Assembly: GCF_006716745.1 (NCBI RefSeq)
Contig: NZ_VFPP01000001.1
Location: forward strand, 1,984,001-2,048,000
Direction: 5' to 3'
DNA length: 64,000 nt
From: Saccharothrix saharensis
GTDB lineage: Bacteria; Actinomycetota; Actinomycetes; Mycobacteriales; Pseudonocardiaceae
Part shown: one piece after another, positions 33,345 to 41,912 of the stretch
How the letters are laid out: each line of letters starts with the position of its first letter
Position numbering within the stretch: the stretch's first letter is position 1
Program-made: the position numbers and the translations under genes
The notes under the pieces: model-generated
The model's database searches: none
What the model was told of the DNA's origin: nothing
Seen by the model: the letters and a program-made list of their open reading frames with translations, nothing else

Positions 33345-35273
33345 ATGGCCACCCTGCCGATGAAGCTCGCCACCACCGCCTTGACCGTGCTGCTCGCGGC
33401 CGGCGTCGCCACCGCCGCGCCCCGGGCGGAGGCCGTCGCCGCGCCGGACCTGCCGACCGCCGTGGCGGGCAACCCGTTCGTGGACGGTTGGTACGCCGAC
33501 CCGGACACCATCGTCCACGGCGACACCTACTGGGTGTACCCGACCACGTCCAAGACCTACGCCGAGCAGACCTACCTGGACGCGTTCTCCTCGCGGGACC
33601 TCGTGCACTGGACGAAGCACAGCAACGTGCTGACGACCGCCGCCGTCCCGTGGGCGAGGTACGCGCTGTGGGCTCCCGCCCCGATCGCCCGCAACGGCCG
33701 GTACTACCTGTACTTCGCCGCCAACGACATCCAGAGCGACTCGGCGCTCGGCGGCATCGGCGTGGCCGTCGCCGACCACCCCGCCGGACCCTACCGCGAC
33801 GCGATCGGCCGGCCGTTGATCGGGCAGTTCCACAACGGGGCGCAGCCCATCGACCAGGACGTGTTCATCGACGACGACGGCCAGGCGTACGTGTACTACG
33901 GCGGCTGGGGTCGCGCGAACGTCGCGAAGCTCAACCCGGACATGGTCAGCCTCGGCACGTTCCCCGACGGCAGCACGTTCCGGGAGATCACCCCGGCGGG
34001 GTACGTCGAAGGGCCGCAGATGTTCAAGCGGGGCGGCAAGTACTACCTGATGTGGTCCGAGGGCGGGTGGACCGGTCCGGACTACTCCGTGTCCTACGCG
34101 ATGGCGGACTCGCCGACCGGGCCGTTCACCCGGCTGGACAAGGTCCTCGCGCAGGACCCGGCGGTCGCGCGCGGCTCGGGCCACAACTCGGTGGTGAACG
34201 TGCCCGGCACCGACATCTGGTACATCGTCTACCACCGCCGGCCGTTGGGCGAGACCGACGGCAACCACCGCCAACTCGCCTACGACCGGCTGCACTTCAA
34301 CGCCGACGGCACGATCCGCCGCGTCACGATGAAGGTCCAGGACGACTTCGCCGACGACAACGCGCACGGTTGGAAGACCTACGGCGGCGCGTGGACCGTC
34401 CCGGGTGGACGGTTGCAGGCGGCCGCGTCCGCCGGCGGCAAAGCTCTGCTGGACACCAACTTCGGCGACTTCACCCAGGACACCGACGTGACGATCACGT
34501 CCGGCGGTGGTGACGCGGGGCTGGTGTTCCGGGCGACCAGGGCGGCGGTGGGCGTCGACGGCTACGCCGGCTACTACGCGGGCATCACGCCGGCCGGGCG
34601 CGTCGTGCTGGGCCGGGCCGACAACTCCTGGACCCCGCTGGCGTCCGCGCCGCTGGCGGTGGACGTCGGCACGACCTACCGGCTGCGGGTCACCGCGGTC
34701 GGCACGTCGATCAGGGTGTACGTCGGCGACCTGACCACGCCGAAGATCGGCGTCACCGACGCGACGTTCGCCTCCGGCGGCAACGGGGTGCGGGTGTTCA
34801 ACGCGGCGGCGGCGTTCGACGACGTCGCGGTGGGCCCGGCCGTGGGCGGCGAGGTCAACCTCGCCCGGGGCCGACCGGCCACCGGCTCGACGCCGTGCGC
34901 GGCGGGCGAAGGACCGGAGAAGGCGGTCAACGGCACCGTGACCGGCGGCAACTCCGACAAGTTCTGCTCGGCCGTGCCGGGCGCGTGGCTGACGGTGGAC
35001 CTCGGCGCCTCCCGGTCGATCTCGCGGTTCGAGGTCGCCCACGCGCAGGCGGGCGGTGAGGACGCGGGCTTCAACACCCGGGCGTTCAGCCTCTCGGTGT
35101 CGAACGACGGCACGACCTGGCGGCGGGCGGTCGGGGTGACGGGCAACGGCGCGGCCACCACGGTCCACCCGGTCACCGGCGTCGCGGGCCGTTACGTCCG
35201 GCTCGACGTCACCACGCCGACCGGGAACGCCGACCCGGCCACCCGCGTCTACGAGCTGCGCGCGTTCGGCTGA
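33345..35273 (+). CDS. Secreted GH43-family glycoside hydrolase with two accessory domains
   Basis: 642 residues. A signal peptide (KLATTALTVLLAAGVATAAP) is followed by a GH43 five-blade propeller. The catalytic base Asp is likely in GWYADPDTIVHGDTYW, the pKa-modulating Asp in PIDQDVFIDDDGQAY, and the acid Glu in GYVEGPQMFKRGGKYYL. About 340-505 is a laminin-G/CBM66-like beta-sandwich (GWKTYGGAWTVPGGRLQ). About 510-642 is a discoidin/CBM32 domain (VNLARGRPATGSTPC; WLTVDLGASRSISRFEV). GH43 enzymes are arabinofuranosidases, xylosidases or galactosidases; the precise linkage is undetermined. It starts 67 bp after the previous gene, so it may belong to the same operon. A strong terminator follows. 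Confidence 0.9.
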   Translation: MATLPMKLATTALTVLLAAGVATAAPRAEAVAAPDLPTAVAGNPFVDGWYADPDTIVHGDTYWVYPTTSKTYAEQTYLDAFSSRDLVHWTKHSNVLTTAAVPWARYALWAPAPIARNGRYYLYFAANDIQSDSALGGIGVAVADHPAGPYRDAIGRPLIGQFHNGAQPIDQDVFIDDDGQAYVYYGGWGRANVAKLNPDMVSLGTFPDGSTFREITPAGYVEGPQMFKRGGKYYLMWSEGGWTGPDYSVSYAMADSPTGPFTRLDKVLAQDPAVARGSGHNSVVNVPGTDIWYIVYHRRPLGETDGNHRQLAYDRLHFNADGTIRRVTMKVQDDFADDNAHGWKTYGGAWTVPGGRLQAAASAGGKALLDTNFGDFTQDTDVTITSGGGDAGLVFRATRAAVGVDGYAGYYAGITPAGRVVLGRADNSWTPLASAPLAVDVGTTYRLRVTAVGTSIRVYVGDLTTPKIGVTDATFASGGNGVRVFNAAAAFDDVAVGPAVGGEVNLARGRPATGSTPCAAGEGPEKAVNGTVTGGNSDKFCSAVPGAWLTVDLGASRSISRFEVAHAQAGGEDAGFNTRAFSLSVSNDGTTWRRAVGVTGNGAATTVHPVTGVAGRYVRLDVTTPTGNADPATRVYELRAFG

Positions 35274-35285
35274 GGTCGGTGCGGG

Positions 35286-35325
35286 GCGGCCGGGGACCAC
35301 GCGCTCGCCGCAGGTCTCCGGCCGC
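35286..35325. terminator. Bidirectional terminator hairpin
   Basis: GCGGCCGGGGACC pairs with GGTCTCCGGCCGC (12 of 13 bp) around a 14-nt loop. It lies between the convergent GH43 and ferredoxin genes and can serve both. Confidence 0.72.
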
Positions 35326-35382
35326 CCGCAGGGGGCGCGTCGAGTGGCTGACAGCGGCTCGACCGGGCGTCGAGGTCCCGCG

Positions 35383-35658
35383 TTACTCGGCGATTTCCAG
35401 GGTGATGTCGCCGAAGGCGGTGCACTGGCAGGCGAGGCGGTGGTCGCCGTCGACGCCGAGCACGTCGAGCACGACCAGTTCGTCCTCGTCGGGCGGGCTC
35501 AGGTGCGTCGCGCCGGACGTCACCCGGATGACGCAAGCGCCGCACTGCGCGGCCCGGCAGCCGAACACCAGCGCGGTGCGGTGCAGGTCGTCCACTTGCT
35601 GGAGGGTGGTGCCCGCCGGCACGGCGAACCGCTCGCCGGCGATGGTCACCGTGATCAT
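35383..35658 (-). CDS. Plant-type [2Fe-2S] ferredoxin
   Basis: 91 residues with the cluster pattern Cys34-x4-Cys39-x2-Cys42 and a distal Cys77 (FGCRAAQCGACV; HRLACQC), plus an extra Cys79. It has a compact beta-grasp layout without any reductase domain. It overlaps the IDO-like gene by ATGA, so the two are translationally coupled, and it probably donates electrons to that heme protein. No ferredoxin reductase is encoded nearby, so a general one would be used. Confidence 0.88.
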   Translation of the reverse strand: MITVTIAGERFAVPAGTTLQQVDDLHRTALVFGCRAAQCGACVIRVTSGATHLSPPDEDELVVLDVLGVDGDHRLACQCTAFGDITLEIAE

Positions 35659-37097
35659 CGCGCCTCGCCGCGGCTGGCGGCGGCGGTCGGGCTGTCCGGC
35701 GTCACCGGTGCCGCGAGATCACCCGTCGCGGTGGTGTCCGCGACCAGCGCGGCCATCTCGTCCATGAAGTTGGCGTAGTTGTCGTGCGCGTCGGCGAAGA
35801 TGCGGCCGGTGGTCGTGCCGCCTTTGATGACCTGGCCGCCGAGGTGGCGGTGCATCTGCCGGAAGAGGCCGAAGAGCTGGACGCAGCCGAGGTAGGCGGC
35901 CTCCAGGCCGGCGTCACCGGCCTCGGCGACCCAGGTCTTCAGGGCCGGCTGCCGGTCGTAGACCAGGCGGAAGAAGCGCTTCCAGTGCTCCGGGACGAAC
36001 CGCAGGTTGTTCGCCCGCGCGGCCACCACGCCGTCGTGCCGGTAGTTGACGTGGAACAGCGCGTCGAGCATCAGCATGAACGGCAGCTGGTAGCCCGACG
36101 CGACGCCGTTCACCTCGTCGCCGACCCAGCCGTAGGTGACCTGCAACCGGCGGAACTGGTGCGCGTCGATCCGCGGTATCAGCATCTTCGTGTACGTGTA
36201 GACGTTGCGCAGGGCCGCGCGGACCATCGTCAGCGCGAGCGTCCCGCCGGCCCGGTCGTCCACCGCCGCGCATTCCAGCGCGTACGCGCCCCACCCGTAC
36301 AGCGGCACGCCGAACGCCTCCACGGCGAAGAACGACCGGTACAGGTCCAGCTCGCTCTGGTTGCCCTCGTCCAGCCGGAACGGGTGGCGCATCCGGTCCA
36401 GCGACACCAGGTCGGCGTGGGTGATCGGCTCGCCGTCGGTCGAGCCGTCGAGCTGCCAGGCCATCATGGTCATGACGATCTGGCTGAACCGCGGGATCGT
36501 GCCGACCTCGGCGGCGACGAGCGTGAGCAGCTCGTGCAGCGGGTCGGGCATCGCGCTGGGGCCCAGCGCGGGGTCCTGCTCGGGGTTGCCCTGCCGCCAC
36601 AGGTGGTTGAGGTAGATCAACGGGACCAGCAGCGCCTCCAGCCGCTCGGGCGGCAAGTCGAGGGCGTGCCGCCAGAGCTCGGCGACCGGGGGGAACTCCC
36701 CGGCGTTGGTCTCGAACCAGGACCGGAACCCGACCTCGTCGTGCCGGACGATCTCCGCGCCCGCCGCGCGGCACAGCTCCGCGACCCGGCCCAGCGGTCC
36801 GGGGAAGTCGAACACGGGCACGCGGGTCTGCAGGAAGCCCGTCTCGGTGGACGCCAGCGCCGTGACCGAGGCCAACGGGCCCAGTTCGGCGAAGTCGAGC
36901 AGGACGCCGGCCGGCGGTGCCAGCGCGAGCACCGACTCCGTTCGCCGCTCGCCTTCGAGCACGAGCAACGGCACCTCCAGCGGGCGTGCGCCCAGGATCC
37001 GTCTCTCCGCCTGAGGCACTTCGAGCGATAATCGGGACAACGGCACCACGGCCCGTTCGGCGGACATGGAATGCTCTATGACGTGCATTTCTCGCAC
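35655..37097 (-). CDS. Indoleamine 2,3-dioxygenase superfamily heme protein
   Basis: 480 residues, cytosolic. The C-terminal third lines up by eye with mammalian IDO: FVPEHWKRFF against the MPPAHRNFL region, then AGDAGLEAAYLGCV against KGDAGLREAYDACV, and FRQMH (His416) at the place of the proximal heme ligand in RSYH, followed by a GGTTTGRIF loop like the IDO/TDO substrate loop. The N-terminal 200 residues are family-specific. IDO/TDO/PrnB proteins open or rearrange indoles with O2 on a ferrous heme. The substrate here is unknown. A GTG start follows CTGGAGGATAA; an ATG at 37088 is possible. It is coupled to the ferredoxin downstream and lies 26 bp after the SnoaL-like gene. Confidence 0.75.
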   Translation of the reverse strand: MREMHVIEHSMSAERAVVPLSRLSLEVPQAERRILGARPLEVPLLVLEGERRTESVLALAPPAGVLLDFAELGPLASVTALASTETGFLQTRVPVFDFPGPLGRVAELCRAAGAEIVRHDEVGFRSWFETNAGEFPPVAELWRHALDLPPERLEALLVPLIYLNHLWRQGNPEQDPALGPSAMPDPLHELLTLVAAEVGTIPRFSQIVMTMMAWQLDGSTDGEPITHADLVSLDRMRHPFRLDEGNQSELDLYRSFFAVEAFGVPLYGWGAYALECAAVDDRAGGTLALTMVRAALRNVYTYTKMLIPRIDAHQFRRLQVTYGWVGDEVNGVASGYQLPFMLMLDALFHVNYRHDGVVAARANNLRFVPEHWKRFFRLVYDRQPALKTWVAEAGDAGLEAAYLGCVQLFGLFRQMHRHLGGQVIKGGTTTGRIFADAHDNYANFMDEMAALVADTTATGDLAAPVTPDSPTAAASRGEAR

Positions 37098-37123
37098 TTA
37101 TCCTCCAGCTCGGGAAGTTGTCT

Positions 37124-37528
37124 TCACACGATCGATTCGGTGTTGTGCGCGGCCACCACGAGCCAGGCGCCGGATTCGCGGCAGAGGGTGAACGTGAAGA
37201 TTCCGCGACGCACACCGGTACCGCTTCCGTCGGGCCCGCGGTCACCGACCATCTCCCACCGGTAGTGCGCCAGTGCGACGTCCTCGCGCAGCATCCGGAT
37301 GTCCAGGTCCAGCGTGCGGACCGAGCTTTCCGCGAACCGCTGCGCGTGCCGCGCCGACTGGTCGGCGAAGATCTCCGCCCGACCGCGCATCCGCCGGCCC
37401 ACGACATCGACGAAGTCCGCGTCCTCGGCGAACACGGAGAAATGCCGGACGAGATCGTGGTCGTTCCACCCGGAGATGAAGACCTCGATCGCTTCCGCGA
37501 CTCCTGCGGTATCCAACTCGCACCCCAT
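37124..37528 (-). CDS. SnoaL-like/DUF4440 NTF2-fold protein
   Basis: 134 residues of the cone-shaped NTF2-like fold (AEAIEVFISGWNDHDLVRHFSVFAED pattern in parts, DFVDVVGRRMRGR, WEMVGDRGPDG, GIFTFTLCRESGAWLVVAAHN). This group (SgcJ/EcaC, SnoaL) includes small isomerases, cyclases and binding proteins of natural-product pathways, and many have no assigned activity. I chose ATG 37528 over upstream starts at 37573 and 37585, because the family fold begins directly after it. First gene of a three-gene set with the IDO-like heme protein and ferredoxin. Confidence 0.75.
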   Translation of the reverse strand: MGCELDTAGVAEAIEVFISGWNDHDLVRHFSVFAEDADFVDVVGRRMRGRAEIFADQSARHAQRFAESSVRTLDLDIRMLREDVALAHYRWEMVGDRGPDGSGTGVRRGIFTFTLCRESGAWLVVAAHNTESIV

Positions 37529-37585
37529 TCCAGCTCGCCGCGCCGACGCGGTCGACCACCTCCACCACACCATCGAGATATACAC

Positions 37586-37960
37586 GTCCTACGTCTGGCT
37601 GCCAAATTATTCCGCGCGACCCGGAAGGCAATGCGCCGAACCACTACAATGCGTTCGACGAATGGCGGTTGACGAGAACTCCGAACCGTGGCAGCGGTAT
37701 TGGGAATTCGAAACAATTCCCGATCGTGGAGATCGAGTCCACGCCGCGAGGCACGACGGGGAGCCGAGATCGCCCGATCGCCCGCGACGGGACCGGCCGG
37801 CGCTGGCCGCACGACGTGGTGGCGCGGGTCGTCGCGGTCGCGGCCCGGCTCGACGGCTGCGCGGCGAGCTACCTGATGACGCACGTGATCCGACGGCGGC
37901 CCTGTCGATCAGGGCCGCCGTCACCGGCTCGATCCGAGTGGCGGGATGTCCGCCCCCGGG
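37586..37960. other. Intergenic region, no convincing gene; contains an inverted repeat
   Basis: AT-rich around 37590-37730, consistent with the promoter of the SnoaL-IDO-ferredoxin set. GGGAATT (37702-37708) and AATTCCC (37715-37721) form a perfect 7-bp inverted repeat around CGAAAC, a possible operator. On the plus strand a frame from ATG 37662 (MAVDENSEPWQRYWEFETI) looks protein-like for about 25 residues, then becomes Arg-rich; I do not call it a gene. Confidence 0.4.
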
Positions 37961-39292
37961 TCAGGCGATGGTGCAGGCCGTGCCGTTGAGGGTGAAGGCG
38001 GTGGGCTCGCCGGTGCCGCCGGTGTGGTCGGCTTGGAAGCCGATGCCCACCGAGGCGTCGGGGGCGATGGCCGCGTTGTACGACACGTTGCGGGCGGTCA
38101 CCGCACCGCTGGTCGGGCTGTAGGTGGCGTTCCAGCCGCCGGTGATCCGCTGCCCGCCGGGGAGCGTGAAGGCGAGGCTCCAGCCGTTGACCGGCGTGGC
38201 GGAGGTGTTGGTGATGGTGATCGCGGCGGTGAGGCCGGTGTTCCAGGCACTCACCGAGTACGCGACGCGGCAGCCGGTTCCGCCGGGCGGCGTCGTCGTG
38301 GTCGTGGTCGTGCTGGTCGTGGTGGTGGTGGTGGTGGTCGTCGTGGTGGTGGTCGTCGTCGGCGTGGTGCCGTCGAGACCGAAGAAGCGGATCACCTGGG
38401 CGGCGTCGACGGGGATGTTGTGCGTGACGCCCTGCATGCTGATGGCCTCGACCGGGGCTTGGCCGCCGCCGCTGCCGTAGCGGGTGCGGGTGTAGCCGGA
38501 CTGCGGGGTGTCGGTGAACGTGGGCGTCTGGCTCAGGCCGTGGACGTTGGTCCACTGCTTCACCTGCTCGCCGAAGTTGGGGTAGCGCAGGGTGTCGTCG
38601 TTGGTGCCGTGCCAGATCTGCACCCGGGGCCGGGGACCGGTGTAGCCGGGGTAGGCGCCGCGCACGAGGTCGCCCCACTGCTGGGCGGTCTTGATGAGCT
38701 GGCCGCCCGAGCACTGGCTGTTCCACTCGGAGCCGTTGGTGGTGGCGAAGCAGGCGAACGGGACGCCGGCGAACGACGCACCCGCGGCGAACACGTCGGG
38801 GTAGTCGCCGAGCAGGACGTTGGTCATCATCGCGCCGGACGAGGTGCCGGTGGCGAAGACGCGGGACGGGTCGCCGTTGTGGCGCTGCTTCACGTAGTCG
38901 ACCATCGCCACCAGCCCCACCGGGTCGCTGCCGCCACCCCGCCGCAACGCCGCGGGCGAGGACACGTCCCAGCACTTGCTGCTGCGCGTCACGGTCGGGT
39001 AGATCACGACGAAGCCGTACCGGTCGGCCAGCGACGCGTACTGCGTCTGCGCGTGGAACCCCGGCCCCGATCCGCCGCAGTAGTGGATCGCCAGCAGGAT
39101 CGCAGGCTTCGCCGCCACCCGGTCCGGCACGTACAGGTGCATCTGGAGGTTGGTCGGGTTGGCGCCGAAGTTCGTCACCTGGGTGAGGCTCGCCGCCGAG
39201 GCGGCCGGCGGTGACGACATCGCCACCAGGGTCGCGCCCACCAGACCGGTGACCGCCGCGACCACCCCGACCAACGCGTCCTTCAGCTTCAT
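37961..39292 (-). CDS. Secreted CE1/PHB-depolymerase-type esterase with CBM2
   Basis: 443 residues. A signal peptide (1-34, ending PPAASA) precedes an alpha/beta hydrolase of the LpqC/feruloyl- and acetylxylan-esterase type: IHYCGGSGPGFH oxyanion region, GTSSGAMMTNVLL nucleophile elbow, DTLRYPNF for the acid and GVTHNIP for the His. After about residue 310 comes a pure Thr/Ser linker, then a CBM2 (CRVAYSVSAWNTGLTAAITI; NGWSLAFTLPGG; ARNVSYNAAIAP) that binds cellulose or xylan. It releases acyl groups from plant cell-wall xylan, by family analogy. GGAGGAAG precedes ATG. Confidence 0.88.
   Translation of the reverse strand: MKLKDALVGVVAAVTGLVGATLVAMSSPPAASAASLTQVTNFGANPTNLQMHLYVPDRVAAKPAILLAIHYCGGSGPGFHAQTQYASLADRYGFVVIYPTVTRSSKCWDVSSPAALRRGGGSDPVGLVAMVDYVKQRHNGDPSRVFATGTSSGAMMTNVLLGDYPDVFAAGASFAGVPFACFATTNGSEWNSQCSGGQLIKTAQQWGDLVRGAYPGYTGPRPRVQIWHGTNDDTLRYPNFGEQVKQWTNVHGLSQTPTFTDTPQSGYTRTRYGSGGGQAPVEAISMQGVTHNIPVDAAQVIRFFGLDGTTPTTTTTTTTTTTTTTTSTTTTTTTPPGGTGCRVAYSVSAWNTGLTAAITITNTSATPVNGWSLAFTLPGGQRITGGWNATYSPTSGAVTARNVSYNAAIAPDASVGIGFQADHTGGTGEPTAFTLNGTACTIA
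38291..38370 (-). repeat. Thr-codon low-complexity linker DNA
   Basis: About 80 bp of ACC/ACG codons coding the Thr/Ser linker of the esterase. A very similar tract on the plus strand at 43602-43658 codes the LPMO linker. Such runs are prone to slippage and recombination. Confidence 0.8.
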
Positions 39293-39313
39293 CGCTTCCT
39301 CCGCGTCGACGGT

Positions 39314-39355
39314 GACCCGAAACGTTACGAAGTATCAAGCGAAACGATTCGGGTC
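39314..39355. promoter_or_regulatory. Inverted and direct repeats upstream of the esterase
   Basis: GACCCGAA (39314-39321) and TTCGGGTC (39348-39355) are perfect 8-bp inverted arms. Within them GAAACGTT (39319) and GAAACGAT (39341) are direct repeats 22 bp apart, about two helical turns. GAAACG-type half sites fit LacI-family operators. It differs from the CebR box, so the esterase may respond to another sugar such as xylo-oligosaccharide. Confidence 0.45.
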
Positions 39356-39414
39356 GGCAAGCCTTGGAACGGCCGGCGTCTCAGCAGGTCCCGGGCGGAA
39401 GGCGGTCCGGACGG

Positions 39415-40641
39415 TCAGCCCAGGCACGACCGGACGGCCGCGGCCAGGCCGGCGGCCCGCGGGTCGTCCGCGCGGTAGTTCCACAGGTTGGTGACGTAGC
39501 CGAAGCCGACGCGGGCGTCGGGGTCGCCGAACGCGATCGACCCGCCCGAGCCCGGGTGGCCGAACGACGACGGGCCGACCATCGGCAGCGGCGCGCAGGA
39601 CCGCCAGAAGCCCAGGGACATGTTGAAGGAGCGGTCTGCCGGGAGGTCGAGCCCGTCCGGCACCCCGTACATCCGCGTCCGGTCGGTCTGCACGGCGGTC
39701 ATCGCCTCGACCGTCGCCGGGTCGAGCAGCCGCACGCCGTCGACCTCGCTCACCGTGGCCGCGTACATCCGGGCCAGCGACCGCGCGTCCGAGACCATGT
39801 TCGCGGCCGGGAACTCCGCCGCCCGCCACTCCCGCGTGCGGAAGTAGCCGGTCGTGGGGTCCAGGGCCCCGCCGAGCGAACCCGCGTGCATCTGGACCGC
39901 GTCCGGGGTCCACATCGACTGGACCCACGCGGTCACGGTGTCCGCGTCGAGACCGGTCGTGGCGATCATCCCGGCCAGCAGCTCCTCCACCGTGAACGGC
40001 GCGGCGTCCTCGAACCCGGCCACCCGCGGCTCCTGCTCCTCCGGCAGGCCGATCCAGGCGCTGAGCCCGAGCGGACCGGCCACCTCCTCGGCGAAGAACG
40101 CGCCCAGGGACTTGCCGGTGATCCGGCGCACGACCTCGCCGACCAGGTACCCGTAGGTGACGGCGTGGTAGACGTGCCGGGTGCCCGGCTCCCACAGCGG
40201 GGGCTGCGCTTCGAGCGCGCGGATGACCGGGTCCCAGTCGCACGCCTGCTCGAACGTCAGCGGCCCGTCCACGACCGGCAGGCCCGCCTGGTGCGACAGC
40301 AGCCAGCGCACCGGGATCCCGTCCTTGCCGTTGGCCCCGAACTCCGGCCAGTACCGGGTGACCGGGTCGTCCAGGTCCAGCAGACCGCGGTGGACCAGCA
40401 GGTGCGCGCAGATCGCGGCGGCGCCCTTCGTCGTGGACGCGACCTGGACGACCGTGTCCGAGGTCCACGGCCGGTTCGCGGCGCGGTCGGCCAGGCCGTC
40501 CCACAGGTCCACCACGGGACGGCCGTCCACGTAGACGCAGCACGCCGCCCCCACCTCGCCGGGGTCGTCGAAGTTCGCCCGGAACACGTCCGCGACCTTC
40601 CCCCAGCCGTCCTCGACACCCGAACCCGCCGTGATCGCCAT
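39415..40641 (-). CDS. Beta-lactamase-fold serine hydrolase (class C/EstB type)
   Basis: 408 residues, no signal peptide. The SxxK motif is STTK in QVASTTKGAAAI. The Tyr of the YxN motif is likely in RHVYHAVTYGYLVGEV, and a late HPGSGGS (FGHPGSGGSIAF) stands for the KTG-like third motif, as in esterase EstB and many actinobacterial serine hydrolases. Such proteins are mostly esterases or peptidases rather than antibiotic-resistance enzymes. GAGGAGGAG gives a strong start at 40641. A TetR C-terminal remnant lies just upstream on the same strand, so the gene may have lost its own regulator. Confidence 0.86.
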   Translation of the reverse strand: MAITAGSGVEDGWGKVADVFRANFDDPGEVGAACCVYVDGRPVVDLWDGLADRAANRPWTSDTVVQVASTTKGAAAICAHLLVHRGLLDLDDPVTRYWPEFGANGKDGIPVRWLLSHQAGLPVVDGPLTFEQACDWDPVIRALEAQPPLWEPGTRHVYHAVTYGYLVGEVVRRITGKSLGAFFAEEVAGPLGLSAWIGLPEEQEPRVAGFEDAAPFTVEELLAGMIATTGLDADTVTAWVQSMWTPDAVQMHAGSLGGALDPTTGYFRTREWRAAEFPAANMVSDARSLARMYAATVSEVDGVRLLDPATVEAMTAVQTDRTRMYGVPDGLDLPADRSFNMSLGFWRSCAPLPMVGPSSFGHPGSGGSIAFGDPDARVGFGYVTNLWNYRADDPRAAGLAAAVRSCLG

Positions 40642-40755
40642 GTCGCGCTCCTCCTCGTCGTCGCGGGACCGGCCGTCCCGCGCCGGAGCCACGATCACGT
40701 GCCGTCCTGACACCGGGCCGCCACCGCGCTGACACGGCCCTGACGCCGCGACCCA

Positions 40756-40902
40756 GCGCCGGCGCAGGCCGGCGAGCAGGAGCGCGAGCGGGCGGTCGGC
40801 CCGTGCGGCGCGGTCCGGGCCGTCCCGGGTCGCCCGGGCGATCGCGCCCACCAGCTTCAGCACCTCCGCGGGGTCCGCGTCGTCCCTGATCCTCCCGGGC
40901 TC
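40756..40902 (-). pseudogene. C-terminal remnant of a TetR-family regulator
   Basis: In one frame the DNA reads RIRDDADPAEVLKLVGAIAR, ATRDGPDR and ADRPLALLLAGLRRR, the typical end of TetR ligand-binding domains. No HTH or other N-terminal part exists in any frame upstream, where the sequence is Gly/Arg-rich, so about two thirds of the gene are gone. It lies between the serine hydrolase it may once have regulated and the divergent MOSC gene. Confidence 0.6.
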
Positions 40903-41056
40903 CACCGACCGGGCTCCCCCGGATGCGCCCCTCTTCCGCCGACCTCCACCCGGTCGTCCGCCGGCTGGTCCACCGTCGGCGCACCCGTGGCGTGGACCGC
41001 GGGACCGGTCGGGGAAATCGTGCTCCCGCAGCGTTTCCGCCGAGTACCTTGACCGC

Positions 41057-41845
41057 ATGCCCACCGTCCACGCGCTGACGTCCTACCCGATCAAGGGCTG
41101 CGCCGGGGTCGTCGTGGACCGGGCCGAGGTCGGGCCGACCGGGTTGGTCCACGACCGGCTCTTCGCACCGGTCGGGCCGAGCGGGTCGACCGTCTGGCAG
41201 GGCGAGGCGCCCCGGCTGGCGGCCGTCCGGGTCCGGGTGCTGCACGACGGCGCGAAGCTCGCGTTGAGCGCACCGGGCGCGGGCGAGCTGGTGCTGGACG
41301 TGATCGCGGACGGGCCGGGCCGGCCGGTCGACGTGGAGAAGTGGCCGGGGTCGGGGATCGACCAGGGCGACGAGGCGGCCGAGTGGCTGTCCGAGGCGAT
41401 CGGCACGCCGGTCCGCCTGGTGCGCGAGCCGTCCCGGGAGAGCCGGGCCCGCGCCGGGCTCGACCTCACCGCGCTGCACGTCCTGTCGCTGTCCACCTTG
41501 GACCACCTGAACGAGCGGATCGCCCGGCGCGGCGCGGAACCGGTGCCGATGGACCGGTTCCGGCCGAACGTGGTGATCACCGGCTGGCCCGAGCCGCACA
41601 CCGAGGACCGGGTGGGCCGGATGACGGTAGGCGGCGTCGGGATCGGCTTCGGCGAGTTGGCCATCCGCTGCGCCGTCACGCTGGTCGACCAGCCGACCGG
41701 GGTGCGCGTCGGCCCCGAGCCGCTGCGCACGCTGGCCGACTACCGCCGCGCACCCGACGGCGTCAGCTTCGGCCTGAAGGCCTCCGTACTGACACCCGGC
41801 CACATCGCGGTGGGCGACGAGGTCACCGTCACCGAATGGCGTTGA
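41057..41845 (+). CDS. MOSC-domain molybdenum-cofactor-type protein
   Basis: 262 residues with an N-terminal beta-barrel (LTSYPIKGCAGV; LVHDRLFAPVG) followed by a MOSC domain (HVLSLSTLDHLNER; DRFRPNVVITGW; VTLVDQPTGVRVGPEPLRTLADYRR). The conserved Cys of sulfur-carrying MOSC enzymes is probably in IRCAVTLVD. YcbX/mARC-like members reduce N-hydroxylated compounds with Mo cofactor and need a ferredoxin or reductase partner. It stands alone, and the substrate is unknown. Confidence 0.86.
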   Translation: MPTVHALTSYPIKGCAGVVVDRAEVGPTGLVHDRLFAPVGPSGSTVWQGEAPRLAAVRVRVLHDGAKLALSAPGAGELVLDVIADGPGRPVDVEKWPGSGIDQGDEAAEWLSEAIGTPVRLVREPSRESRARAGLDLTALHVLSLSTLDHLNERIARRGAEPVPMDRFRPNVVITGWPEPHTEDRVGRMTVGGVGIGFGELAIRCAVTLVDQPTGVRVGPEPLRTLADYRRAPDGVSFGLKASVLTPGHIAVGDEVTVTEWR

Positions 41846-41912
41846 GCGCAGGTCCGACCCGCCGTTCGGCGCGGTGTCGGCGGACGACCCACGTCGGGCC
41901 CGCCGTGACGCG

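Noticed and set aside
39415..40641. Antibiotic-resistance beta-lactamase
   Set aside because: There is no export signal, and the third motif is HPGSGGS instead of KTG, as in esterases of this fold.
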